This document shows, one piece after another, positions 46,231-56,918 of a stretch of 64,000 nt of DNA (position 1 is the first letter of the stretch; every line of letters starts with the position of its first letter). The position numbers were made by a program, and so were the translations under genes. Under the pieces are notes generated by a model. It was given only the letters and a program-made list of their open reading frames with translations. It was not told the DNA's origin and searched no databases. This DNA is from Klebsormidium nitens (lineage: Eukaryota > Streptophyta > Klebsormidiophyceae > Klebsormidiales > Klebsormidiaceae): assembly GCA_000708835.1 (NCBI GenBank), contig DF237146.1:1-64000 (forward strand). Reading direction: 5' to 3'.

Positions 46231-46452
46231 ATGGCCGCTCTTGCAACGGACATGATCTTGGTTATATTAGGCAAGCTTGAGGAGCAGGATCCCCCTTCTT
46301 TGCTGCAGGCTACTTGTGTCATTCACGCAATTAGCTTCCGCCATGCTCGCCGAACTACAGCTGTTTGCTCAGCCCTGAGACGCGCCCTCTTGGGCGACCT
46401 CGCGCGTTGGAGCGTTGGACCACGGAGTGACGGCAGGTCGGGCGCCTTATAA
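46231..46452 (+). pseudogene. F-box-like copy 13 (type E), N-terminal fragment
   Basis: MAALATDMILVILGKLEEQD followed by PPSLLQATCV is F-box-like and closest to copies 15 and 18. The homology stops after about 30 codons; the rest of the 73-codon frame is Arg rich and unlike the family. No C-terminal body is found downstream. It is probably a decayed partner of copy 12. Confidence 0.55.
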
Positions 46453-47771
46453 ATCCCAGCCGAGAGCGGCCGTTTTTTAGTAGACATCTATTCCGGCAGC
46501 GGGTTCTCAAGCGTTTGCCAACGCCAAAAAGGAGAATGTGACACACACGAACTTTAAAATAGGCTCTCGAATCCGAGCGTCGAGAGCTTCAATACTCGGC
46601 TGACATGACACATGCATCGTTCCGAAAAGCCCGCTGATTCAATCAGGAAAGCCGGAAAAAGCAGAAGGCAACCACCTTGGACAGACGTGCGCAATGATCG
46701 GCCGCTCGCGCTCGCGGCGTGCATCTCGAGCAGTGGGCGCGGCTGGCCGTCCGCACGTGGCTAGAGCTGCGGGTTGAAGTGGCGGGCGGCAGTGAGGCGG
46801 CACTCATTTGCGTGCAGACGGATTCGGCTTCGGAAAAGACGAAGTGCTTAGTAGCCGCGGAAGATGGCCAGGCGCATGCGTGCCCCGCGCGCGCACAGAC
46901 ATCGCGAGCGTCCGCACAGGCGCACACGCCTCTTTCATGTCCTAGCTGGTAGCTGTCATGGTCCGTTCCGAGGCGAGTTTGGTTGGGAGACAATCGTACA
47001 AAAGCGTACAAAACTTAGAGACTTATAAGTCACCTATCATGACGACGATATGGGCTTGATCCAGGAATAGATGCATGATTCGTTGTCTCAGATCTTTTGT
47101 ATTGATTGTTGGAGGTGAAGTAAGGCGGTTTCTTTTGTTCGGCAGGATTCACGGGTTCGCCTGGTGTACGTTCAAAAATGATCATCCATTTTGTAACAGT
47201 GTTCCGCATATTGTATGTAAGATGGAAACATACTGATCAAAAGATTCATCAAGGATCAGACGCACCGAGGAAGCGGAGGTCTTGTCGATCCCGCATCCGA
47301 GCTGAGCCCATAAACTGCAGAGTTGCGGAAAACTTAACAAAAAAGGCAATCATTTCGGTCCGTTCAAGTTCTGGTTACTGACCCATGAGGCTTCCAGTTT
47401 AATATTTGCATCACACTTTTGGTCCCCAAAAGATATACGCCACATGGTCAGGCACTCGCCGCTCTCGTTCCGTCGACTAAATGTGAATCTTCATTTACGT
47501 CGTTCTGGCGACATGTTTCCATAGGAAGTTGCTAATAGCCTTGTCAGAGCTACAGGCGTACTACCTTGTCACCTTAGATTCTAGGCTCCTCCATACATTT
47601 CTAGAGCAATCTTTCTTGATCTACTGTACAACCTAGCTAAGGCGTTGATCGATCCAATTGTTTTGCCCCTAACGTCAGTTCAACCACCGGACCGTCACTA
47701 CGGAGAATGCTAATTGCATCCGTTTCGAGTTCTCAGTAAGTTCTCTACTGGACATCTTCCACCAGGCTGGT
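46453..47771. other. intergenic, no gene seen
   Basis: A CpG-rich, repeat-like block at 46,680-46,960 contains CGCGCGCACAG strings. Similar low-complexity DNA lies at 51,490-51,570. No coding signal was found in the remainder. Confidence 0.35.
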
Positions 47772-48527
47772 TTACATCTGCTTTTCTGGCGCCCCAAAGA
47801 GACCAAGCGACATCTGACTTGTCAGTTCCGGCAAAGGAGAATACCACTCCGACGAATCCCATACCAGACTCTGTCCATCGGTGGTGCACTCGGCTCTTAG
47901 TTTCGCTTCTCTTGAGGAGCCGCTGAATCCGTACACTTCGACGGACAAGGGTTCAAAACTTCTGCCCGAGATAGCACGTCTTCTTAGAGCTTCTTCAACA
48001 TAAGGGTCCTTCAAACCAGCAAAAGGACGCAGTGACTTAAGGAACATGAGTGGAGATCGGTGAAATGGGTAGTAATTGGAACTCAGAATCTCTGGAAACG
48101 GTCCCCGGAAACGGTCCCGAGGGTAGAGGCCCCACAAGAAGAGGTTGCTGCAAATGCGGGCGACGATCAGCACCTCGCCCTCAAAGAGATCCGGTTGGAA
48201 GCGGCCAGACTCGCCGCACTTCTGGTTTTGTTCAGACGCCTTCTGCGTCCCGAGTAACCTCGCCATCAGCAGACGCCTGAACCCCCCTCGCGCATCCACC
48301 TCCGCATCCAACTTGGAAATTTCCTTTGGGAAGTAGGACAGAGATCGGGACTGCATGCTATCTCCTAAATGCGAGCCATAGAAAGCTTCCTTCCAGACCT
48401 GTGGGTCGGCTAATGCAGCGCGATAGAAGGGCGCCAAGGCCCACGTGGCGCGCAGCAAGGAGAGCGGGTCCTGCACAGCCAGCTTGCGGAGGATCGCCCA
48501 AACGACATCGCTCGGAAGGTCATTCAT
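47772..48527 (-). CDS. F-box-like protein, copy 14 (type B), intact
   Basis: The frame is open upstream to 48884, but the start is set at the ATG at 48527 because other type B copies start here (MNDLPSDVVWAILRKLAVQD). The product is 251 residues. The F-box-like segment ends PQVWKEAFYGS. Then YFPKEISKLDAEVDARGG (about 62-79), EGEVLIVARICSNLFLWGLY (about 112-131), a basic helix LKDPYVEEALRRRAIS (about 170-185), FEPLSVEVYGFSGSS (about 190) and a short C-terminus. It is shorter than types A, C and D. It is the only uninterrupted type B copy here and the reference for copies 2, 5 and 12. Head to head with copy 15. Confidence 0.77.
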   Translation of the reverse strand: MNDLPSDVVWAILRKLAVQDPLSLLRATWALAPFYRAALADPQVWKEAFYGSHLGDSMQSRSLSYFPKEISKLDAEVDARGGFRRLLMARLLGTQKASEQNQKCGESGRFQPDLFEGEVLIVARICSNLFLWGLYPRDRFRGPFPEILSSNYYPFHRSPLMFLKSLRPFAGLKDPYVEEALRRRAISGRSFEPLSVEVYGFSGSSREAKLRAECTTDGQSLVWDSSEWYSPLPELTSQMSLGLFGAPEKQM

Positions 48528-49018
48528 AGCGGCGGGCTTTAGAAGTTCTCGGAAAGAGTGTTTGAACAACTTCACATACGGCTGGAATAGACACGCGCCG
48601 CTTGAACTCGCGGGCGCCCCGGGGGGTTCCGATCGCCGGCCGCGCCGACCCCGTCGCCGCCCCGCGGCCGCGCTGCGGCGCGGAGACGGGAGTCGCGCGC
48701 GGTCGCGCTCCGGCGAGATGACCAGAACCACGGGCGGCCGCGCTCTGGCGCGGAGACTAGAGTCGCGCGGCCGCGTCCCGGCGAGAGGACCGAGCCGCGC
48801 GCCGCGCCGCGCGCGTCTGCGCCATAAGGTACGCTTTCTTTTCCGCGTCAAGTGCAAGCGAGGTGAATGACGTAATGCATTCAATCCCTCGCGCGGGCGC
48901 GGGCGCGCCGGTGACAGAATCCTGTTGCGGCTGCCCTAGAGAACGCCGCAAAAACTAGTTTAAACTTGGGGCACCAGCAGAAGTCTGAGCTCTTCAGCAA
49001 ACACCTGTGCGCGCAGAG
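48528..49018. promoter_or_regulatory. divergent spacer, pair 6 (B/E)
   Basis: This is the longest GC-rich spacer, with CCGCGGCCGCGCTG at 48,662, GGCGGCCGCGCTCTGG at 48,733 and CGCGCCGCGCCGCGCGC at 48,797. GCGCGGAGAC occurs twice (48,677 and 48,751), each time after an octamer, as an imperfect direct repeat of about 70 bases. The promoter role is inferred. Confidence 0.42.
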
Positions 49019-49872
49019 ATGGACGGTCTTGCAGTGGACGTAATCGTGATCATTCTGCGCAAGCTAGCGGGACAGGATCCTCTTTCCCTGCTGCAAGCCA
49101 TGACGTGCGCTTGCAAGTCGTTCCTGAGATGGTCTCCTGCTCTTTGGAGGGAAGCGTTTCTAGCCCCTTATCCCGCGCGCGGACGAAAATGCGTTGGGGT
49201 TGGAAGAAAGCTTAACGCCTGATTTCGGTGAGATGGTCACGTCAATGGGGGAATATAAGCGGCTTGCGCTGGTGAAAGGTCGGTATCGGCGGGCGTCGAA
49301 GCTGCACATTGCAAACCTGAACAAACACCCAGAGAAACTTCCAACGACTGAGCTAGAGAAAGGGTATTCAGGCGCATCGTTACCTCCATATTCAAAGATC
49401 TTGGCCCGGTACTTGTTTCTTTACAAGTTGCGCGGGGAAACTCTTTCGGGGACATTCTTTGCGACACCGCAGAATCCGTACTACATTGAAACTCCTAGCT
49501 GGATCCTTAAACTGTTTCCTAACCACAGAGAAGCGGACGCTGATAGCATGCCTGTGACAGCCTATTTGACGATAGCTGGAAACCAGCGTCTTGGTATAAC
49601 CTACGAAAGGATGCTGAAGGATTGGACTAGAGACGGAACGATCAAGGTCACGAAGAAAGCCAAAAAAGGGGGATGTAAAATAAATAGAGGCGTGGTCTCA
49701 GATATATAGAGTCTCTAATCTTGAGGTCTACGCCTGTTTTAACCCTGATCTAAAATCAGCGAGAAGAGAGTGCAAGCCGTGGGACTTCCGCCTTGCTATC
49801 ACGACCAAACGGAACATTTTCACCTTTCCCGTTTGCAGGCGGAAAGTATACCTGCTTTCCCCCGGAACCTAA
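49019..49872 (+). pseudogene. F-box-like copy 15 (type E), two frame breaks
   Basis: It starts MDGLAVDVIVIILRKLAGQD, with a Cys-containing F-box-like segment ending PALWREAFLAP. The frame changes near 49,190 to EYKRLALVKGRYRRASKL, then LARYLFLYKLRGETLSG and LGITYERMLKDW, open to 49,709. A second change leads to NLEVYACFNPDLKSA and RRKVYLLSPGT, with a TAA at 49,870-49,872. These match the family's LxRLxG, VEVYA and C-terminal strand blocks. It is the best type E body here, alongside copy 18. Either a young pseudogene or two sequence errors. Confidence 0.68.
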
Positions 49873-51419
49873 GTTAAAAGAGCTTTGATGTCCAAAAGCA
49901 GGACCTTGCCAGCAGACTACCATCTGATTTCAAAGCGGGTATTGGTTGTCGTAGCAGCAATGACTCATTGGACGGATCAGGCTAAAAGTCGGGGCGTTGC
50001 CAACGGGTAGATGCTCAGAGGAACAGAATTGCCCTTTTCCAGAAATATTTTTTGGCTTCGGCTCGTCATGCGTCCTTCTAGAGGCAAGTCACGGTTTTTT
50101 GAAAACTTGTGTGCTTGACCATTTTATGAATCTCAATACTGGGCCAAGAAGGAGACGCGTTTGTGTGAATGAACCCTTCCACAGCATCCTTCATGATTGT
50201 CCAAAGACTTGCGGATCGCCCATGCTCAGAGTTGCGATTCGCGATATCATCGGTGGTGACGTGCATGGTGACGTGCCTCATGAATCCTGCAACAGCCGTT
50301 TTCGAATGTTCATATCAATTCGTTTTCTTACGATGCTGCTACATCCGGACGATGGGGTCTAAGCTGGTAGATACCTTCAATTCGCAATTCTTAGTGTGAT
50401 TTGTAGAAGGCTTTCGTCGCTGAAGGAGCTGACCGTTGATACTCATGTCAGCTTTTTGAGCCCACTGCTCCTTTTGGGTCCAAAGTGCATCCAGATGCAC
50501 CGACAAGTGTTATTCCGCTTTTCGACAGTCCTAGGCAAAAACAGCCGACAAGTGTAAGACGTCACAGCCCATCAACCAAAATAATGGCCTAAATCGTGCA
50601 TCATCTCATACTTAAGCACTGGTTCTGAGTTCGCAGCCACTGTAGCATCCACAGCTGCCACTTCATCCTGATTATATCGGGAGTCTGACGTGTCTCTCAA
50701 CGTGAAATGTACTGTCAAGTGCAATCCTGCAAACGCGGAGATTGCTATCAGAAATATTGTTCAAATCCTCCTAGCATACGACTTACAAATTTGAAAGGGG
50801 TGAGAAACGAAGATCTGGATCCTTCGTACCGAGACAGGTGCTGAGAGTCAGGCTGTTCCTTCAAACGCTCCGTTTAGTGTTGCTCCTAACGCCTTCTTCT
50901 GATTCGCTGCAGCGATTCAATCCATTTCACCTGAAGTACAGACTCATTAAGTGCTTAAGGTTCCTTGCGCGATAGTACACTCGTACTGGAGCGAAGCCGC
51001 TACGCCAACCCCCTACCCGTCAGGGTTATACTCGCAAACAGGCCGTCAGAATCTGCGGCAGACCGTGTTGCAGCTCTCCGGCAGAGAGACCAATCCGTGT
51101 GCGTCAGCGCCAGCAGCTACCTCTTCTGGATTGCCCACGCGCGCACAGGCATCCGAGCCACACGCCGCAGCCCGGAGCTGATGTTGCGCTCGCGGCAGAT
51201 GACGACTGACGATTGCGAAGCTGTCACCAGCGGGCTGTTTCCGCGCCCAGGGGAAACAGCGCGCGGACTGCGGCGCGGTCGGCGGACCCCTCATTGATGG
51301 CGAGATCGGTGGCCGCCAGAAACCCTGAACCCTGAACCCCGGCGCAGCTCGCCCAGTATAACAAAGCGAAAACGGCACCCGAAAGCGCGGCATTTTTGGC
51401 GAATCTTCTGCCAGCTGCC
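49873..51419. other. intergenic, no gene seen
   Basis: Open frames here are short and carry no motif. TGGTGACGTGCA is repeated in tandem near 50,250-50,275. Nothing else stands out. Confidence 0.35.
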
Positions 51420-51593
51420 ATGGAAGATCTACCAAGTGGGGGCGGTCGCTCGCGTGCATTAGACAAAGACGGTCCTCGAAGAACCTCGCGGGGGATTGGG
51501 AGCCGCGAAAGATGCATGGCCAGGCGCACGCGCACACGCGCGCACACACGCCGCCAGCGACCGTACAGACGCACATGCTTCTTTGGTGTATGA
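51420..51593 (+). pseudogene. possible F-box-like start remnant (copy 16)
   Basis: ATGGAAGATCTACCAAGTGG encodes MEDLPSG, like family starts MDDVPSD and MNDLPSD, and it follows CpG-rich DNA. Beyond seven codons the frame is Arg rich and unrelated, within CG/CACG low-complexity sequence. This is weak evidence; it may be chance. Confidence 0.2.
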
Positions 51594-52535
51594 TCGATGT
51601 GCTATGTTCATTACAACAGTAAAGAAAGATGGCTGGAAGACGCTGTGTCAAACGTTTACGGTTAAATGTGAACGGTTAACCGTTCGGGTTCAAGGACGGA
51701 CTCCGAGTTTCCCTCGGAGTTTCCCTCTTATGAAGGCAGTATGGGCTTGAGTCAGACATAGAACCTTGAATTGTTGGATCCCCTTTTGACTGCACTTCGT
51801 CTTTGAAATGCAAATGCGAAGTAAAGCAATCTCTTATGCATGCAATCTCTTACGCATGCCCGGCAACTTCAATTGCCTGAAGTACATCTAGAATCAACCA
51901 TCGTTCAACAGTTCCGCAATGTGAAGAGAAGGTGAAAGCCAATAAAGGAATTCAGAAAATGGTCGACGGAACATGAGGCAAGCGGGTCAAGCAATTTCAA
52001 CTCAAGAGCACAAATCGACATCCAATACTTACAAGATGCCTGGCTGCACATGTATCGAGAACAATACAACTGTCACCTATATTCTGATCACCGACCTATA
52101 CATTGAAACTTTGTCCTGAAATATACATTGTCGTTGAATGTTCTCAATAAAAACATCCGCCACTCGATCGGGTTTGCATCGCTCTCGCTTCCCTGACGAG
52201 GTCGTCCCTACGTTTTACAACTTTCTCTAGTATGGGCCCTTTGAATCCTTTCCGTCGGTGAAAGGCGCTGCTTTGTCTGCACGTCTAAGGTAGACCTGTC
52301 TGTCTACTTCCCGTGGCTTATCCACACGTTCCGGGGCGCTCGAGTGGTGACTCTAGTGGTCTTGCGTTTCTACAGTTGTCAACCAGGAGGTTGAATATGC
52401 CTACATCTTCGCCTCTGGTTTCTGATCAACCAGCGGAGCCTCACATTCCGGAAAGCTTTGCACTTATTATTCCTGCACAATAAGTTCCTTAAGAGATTCG
52501 TCTTGCTGTAATGGACCTATGGATCCCCAGAGAAA
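51594..52535. other. intergenic, no gene seen
   Basis: No supported gene or repeat array. GAGTTTCCCTC is tandemly doubled near 51,705-51,728. Confidence 0.35.
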
Positions 52536-52853
52536 TCAAGTCCCTTTCTCTTTGTCACGAAGTGTACTAATGATCCGCTGATGGAAGGGTTCATACAAAA
52601 CGTCGTCCACTGATAACACAGTCCGCTCTTTCACTAATTCCCCGGAATATGGGTGATTAGACGTCTCACCCACTTTACGGGGAACACTTCCAAAGTTATC
52701 TCCCATGTAGGCACTAGTTTTCTGAGATTCTGTGATGACAGATTCTCCCCAGAGTGGAAAAGAAGGCCCGCAAATCAACCGAGAGGCCTTGCTGCTTGTC
52801 TGGAAACGCTCCTGACCTGCCCGGCGGTCCTTAGAGCAGAGGCCCCGCAACAC
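52536..52853 (-). CDS. unrecognised frame, possible family relic
   Basis: An open frame of 105 codons contains SRLICGPSFPLWGESV, faintly like the family strand VARICSNLFLWGLY, and NHPYSGELVKERTVLSVDD. It lies just upstream of GC-rich, GCGGCCGC-bearing DNA, where an F-box-like partner would be expected in a divergent arrangement. No F-box start is visible. Relic or chance are both possible. Confidence 0.22.
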   Translation of the reverse strand: MLRGLCSKDRRAGQERFQTSSKASRLICGPSFPLWGESVITESQKTSAYMGDNFGSVPRKVGETSNHPYSGELVKERTVLSVDDVLYEPFHQRIISTLRDKEKGT

Positions 52854-53136
52854 CAGCCTAGCGCGAGGCGCGGCCGCGCCTCAAACGGCGCGGCGTCGCA
52901 CGGCCGCGGCCGCGGCCGAGGTCAAGACCAGGAACCTGACAAAACCGCGCTGGTATTGGGCCTGGGCCGCGGCTGGTCCGAGGCGGCGACCGGCCCGAGT
53001 CCGCGGCCGTGCGCGGAAGACGGCCTGTCATGGCTTTTGAACAAAAGCAGTTCTTTTTTCTGAGCTCGGCATTCAGACCCAGCGGCTTTTGCTCCTAACA
53101 ATCAGGGAAACAGGTTTGGGTCAAGCGTGAGTCAGG
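52854..53136. promoter_or_regulatory. GC-rich upstream region of the membrane protein gene
   Basis: It carries GGCGCGGCCGCGCC at 52,868, a CGGCCGCGGCCGCGGCC run at 52,900 and CCGCGGCCGTGCG at 53,000. The composition is as in the F-box-like spacers. It ends about 90 bases before the ATG at 53137. The promoter role is inferred. Confidence 0.35.
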
Positions 53137-55928
53137 ATGACGTCAGACATGCAGAGGAAAAAAGAAAGGACCCCGCTGCCGCGCTACTGGAGTCTAGTCC
53201 TGGTGACCTGCTGCTGGACAGGTACGTAAGGCGAAGTGCACCCTTTGAAAAGCATGCATGTAATGAGGAGGAGGAGGTTGGATTGCTGCCCTGCTTCTAG
53301 CTCACTGCATTTTAGATTTGAATTTACTTAGCATCCCTCTACGTGATGTAGCCATCCTGTGGTTGTCGACAATTCGGATTGTGTAAGACTTCGTCTTTTG
53401 TACGGCTTTGTGTTGCATGTAAAGTTTGTGAAGACGTCAGAATCCGCCCATGTGCTGTTCGAGGGCTTTGTTACCGAGCAACGTTCCAAAGAGTTCGTTA
53501 AGATTCCAGAGGGATGTAGTACAGAGTCTGAATGTTGAGGATGTTTGTTCAGAATATTACTACTGGGGCTGAGTGAAATCCTTGCCGGGAAAGTAAACGG
53601 GTGGGTGACATTGCCGACCTTTTGAGTCGGCCAGATGTAGAAATAAGCCACAAAATGTTGATTAAGTGGGCTCTTTACTTACTGATACTTGTTCAGCTCG
53701 CTGCTCGAATTCATGGAGTACACATGTCCAATACTCATCGCATCTTCTCTGCAGTTCTCAGTGCTCCCAATGGATCCAGCGCTCAAACTCTCCCCACCAA
53801 CCAGTCGCTCCCCGAGCCGACCCTGGTGAACGGCTTCTTGCTGAGCAACCATTCCAATTGGACAAATCCAGTGCTCGGGAACACGCCCCGACCGCTACAA
53901 GTAATTAAGTGCCAATCGCTGACGAAACCGGTGTACGACTTCTATCAGATCGAAGCACCAAGGAAGACTTGTCACATTCCGCCTCCGCTTGTAAACGTCC
54001 TCCATCCAAAGCACACTCCCATAGTACTCCGCATTCTCCTGGGCACAGCCATCCTTCTCAGCGTGGTTCTCTTCGGCCTCATTCTGTTTTGGATGGCTTG
54101 GGTGGCTTTCCTTATCGCTTTGTCCGGCGGTCTGGCGACCCTGGCGGTAGTCGGCTGCCTGCTGATCTGCCTTCTGAGGTGCATCTTCTGCTGTTGCTTT
54201 CCTTGGGAGAAGAGCGCCAGCTCTCAGGAGGCCCCAGATGTGGAAGCACCCGGCCCTTCGCCAAATCACGCCGACAACGTCACTGGAAAGAAAGAGGTTA
54301 CTAAGTCAGTTCAAGTCGAGTCCCTGAAGTCCGAGATTGGCTGGGTAAAGTCAAACGATACCGCTAAGCAAGAGCGCACTATTAGCTGGGAGCCGGCCAA
54401 TGAGTTCAACCCCTTCGATCTCAGCTACACCAGCGAAATACAAACGCCAAACAAGGACGCGAGGGCCGCCGCTTTCCAAGGACACGTGGCGGCTTCGAAG
54501 GCAGCTGCTGACATCACTCCCCAGTCAGTGGAGCTTTCGGACGGCCAGTTTGGGTCGGATCTACAAGTTCCCCCGGTGATCTGCTACAAGACCAAGGAAA
54601 GGAAAGAGGGCCCGGAAGCGCGACCCATACTGTCAGGGACTCCTGATCGCGACGTACATCGTAACGCTGCCGGTGCTCGTTTACCTGATGGTCTCAGTTG
54701 CTCGCATGATTCCGGGAGGGGTCAAGTGCTTCACGACCGATACCAGAGTGGAGCGGCTGTGCCCGGTGCCTCTGCCTCAACCGGAACAAGGTAAGGGTAT
54801 TTGTTGCGCATGCACGCAGATGGATTTTTGGCGGTTAAACGTAGTCGGTTACGTGCTGGATCAAAGCTGGTTGAATGTCCGCTAACCGGACTGGAGCAGT
54901 TAACCACGTTTTTAGCATGGCATAACGCGGTTATTGGTCAAAGAACCACACTGGAGTCTGGTTATGAAACCTGGTTAGCAGCAAGACTTTCCTTTGACGT
55001 TGAATTTGGTGGCTGTGAAGACTTTGCGCGTTTTGCCAAGATTTTTGATGGGCTAGAACGACTTGGTCAAGTTCAGTACTGCCCGGCCAAAGATAATGGT
55101 CAAGCAAGCTCACAAACTCTTTGTCGTTGGCTGCTGAGAATTGCACAGTCCTTGAAAGTTCTAATAGTATGTGGTGACGTCGTTGCATCCATTCCAAGCC
55201 CACCGGAGATGCGAACGTACCGTCTGCACTTTGGCTGCCCACAAACCCTTCGTGATCTGCTCAAACATCAAGGTTTAATACGATTCGACGCGCGCGCGCG
55301 CGCACGCGCACGCGCGACTCACAACCGGGTCAACAACGAGCGCCTTAAAATCTAGGTTACTGTTCAACTCACGCAGTCAACTGCTCGTACATCAAAAATA
55401 AGAGTCGGGCTTGAAAATTTCCTGGGTGAGAGCTCTTTACCAAGCAGACATGTAGGCATGCTGTTTTCTGGTCATTGTATCTGTACTCAAGCCTCGACGA
55501 ATCGACAAACTCTCTCCTCGATGACGTCTTTACCAGGTCTGAACCAGTACCTGGCTACCAAGACCAACGGAACCAGCCTGACGCTGCAGCTCTGCAAGAA
55601 CGGCAACTTTCAATTCTACGCTCTGGCTCCGGACGGCTGCGGACGTCTGGAAGATCCGTACGGCGGCCGCGCCCCCGACAACGAGCTGCCGGCACGTATC
55701 CGCGCCACGTGTCCGGAATTTCTGGGCATTTGGCCCGCCAAAGTCTTGGTGTACTGGTCTCCACTCAACCAGGCAATGGCCGTCGCCGTCTGGTCTTTGG
55801 TACTGGACTGCACGTTGCCTCTGTGCGAGTGCGAGGGGTGTAAGAAGGAGCGCGAGAGGAGAGCGGAAGTTGCGGTTCAAACGGAGGACCCTCCGCGTGA
55901 GCAATTTGGAGTGGAAGAAACAGTCTAG
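53137..55928 (+). CDS. three-exon gene for an unrecognised membrane glycoprotein
   Basis: Exons 53137-53221, 53755-54790 and 55537-55928 join in phase 1 at both introns (donors GTACGT and GTAAGG, acceptors TCTCTGCAG and TTTACCAG). Exon 1 encodes a signal-peptide-like start (RYWSLVLVTCCWTG). Then comes an Asn-rich ectodomain with glycosylation sequons (NGSS, NQSL, NHSN, NWTN), and two membrane segments (LRILLGTAILLSVVLFGLIL and MAWVAFLIALSGGLATLAVV) followed by a Cys cluster CIFCCCFPWEK suited to palmitoylation. A polar tail and a third segment follow (LLIATYIVTLPVLVYLMVSV). Exon 3 encodes a Cys-containing domain with CPEFLGIWPAKVLVYW and an acidic end. The third membrane segment sits in another frame than the preceding part, with the change near 54,600-54,640. 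Family unknown. Confidence 0.6.
54791..55536 (+). other. intron with a long open frame and a (CG)n run
   Basis: Intron 2 of the membrane protein gene holds a plus-strand frame open for 185 codons (54,801-55,355), with QLTTFLAWHNAVIGQ and FARFAKIFDGLERLGQVQ, and a minus-strand frame of 103 codons. It also has a purine-pyrimidine CGCGCGCGCG/CACGCG run at 55,289-55,318. No transposase, reverse transcriptase or splice evidence was seen. It may be a fragment of an inserted element or chance. Confidence 0.3.
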
Positions 55929-56690
55929 AAGTTGAGGGCAGTGAGGAGGGTCCTATCGCGGATGACACCGACAGAAGAGACTGGCCGCGCGTATATCATC
56001 TCTGACTCATTCCTTTGAAAGCTAGACGCGGTGTTCATAATAATACAGACGCTATCAATCTTCATAGTAATCGTTACAGACATGTGATGTTCTCTCTTAT
56101 TTGAGGCGACTGATGATATGGTAGAAAAAGTTCTGCCATGACCACCTGTCGAATATCTCTAAGCCGAATGTTTTGTTCTTCGGACCAGTAATCTGGACAC
56201 GGATACTTGGATGAGCATGTACGTGGAGTAGCTCGTTTCAGTACTACGCATGCTTTGGCAGTCTGAATGAACGAGCGCTTCGACATGCAACGAGTGTTGC
56301 TTGCAACAAGCAGCTTAAATATTGAAGAGTATTCGGCTCGTTCATCCAATCCATGGCTCAGTCGCGTCTGATTTGATCTACGCGGCGTCCTTGGTTCAAA
56401 CCTTGAACGGGTTGGCTGATAGGTCAACCGGCTTTCCCCCAGGGACTTGCTTAACGTTTTCGGACGAATTCTCAACGCGACGGAATTGATGCGTATCTCA
56501 AAAACAGCCCGCTAACAGAACCCGCCGTAACTTCAGCCGCAATAGCAAGCCCGGCTTCTCGAGCGCCCATCATCGTCAAAACCGTCGTCGGAACGAACAG
56601 CCTGCGACAGCATGATGAAAGCACGAGACCCGTCCGTCACTTCAAGGTGTGCCTCTCCTCATTACCGAGCAAGCGGCGATAGTGCCGGGC
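55929..56690. other. intergenic, no gene seen
   Basis: A minus-strand frame at 56,074-56,475 has no motif. No repeat or relic was recognised. Confidence 0.35.
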
Positions 56691-56918
56691 ATGGAATCAC
56701 TTTCAAACGACGTACTCTTGGTTGTTCTGGCGAAGAATAGCGGCTCAGGCCCTTTGCCTTTCTGCGGGCCTCGTGCGTTTGCAAGCTTTTTTCTCTGTGT
56801 AACTCAAGAGATTCTTGTCGTCTGGAAGGAAGCGTGGAAAGACCTTGCGCCGCTTGACAAAATGCACCAATCGCAGAGCCTCCGGCCGGCCGGCCCCGTT
56901 GTCAACACGGGGGTATGA
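56691..56918 (+). pseudogene. F-box-like copy 17, N-terminal fragment
   Basis: MESLSNDVLLVVLAKNSGSG and then LVVWKEAWKDLAPLDKM keep the start and end of the F-box-like segment. The central 'D-P-L-S-L-L-R-A' stretch is garbled by likely frame changes (SGPLPFCGPRAFA). The frame ends at 56,918 in GC-rich DNA (GCGCGGCCGCGG at 56,930) with no family body after it. A relic. Confidence 0.5.

Noticed and set aside
46643-47011. Cys/Ala-rich minus-strand frame
   Set aside because: It is low-complexity translation of CG/CA repeats, without a start context or splice support.
47772-48884. Reading copy 14 from the upstream start of its open frame
   Set aside because: The extra 119 codons are Arg-rich translation of the CpG-rich spacer. 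All other type B copies start at the MxxLPSD methionine, here at 48527.
51046-51651. 201-codon minus-strand frame
   Set aside because: Similar low-complexity CACG translation. No domain, no neighbouring exons.
52536-53136. Head-to-head F-box partner for the membrane protein gene
   Set aside because: The GC-rich spacer is similar, but no F-box start is visible on the minus strand, so it was not counted as a seventh pair.
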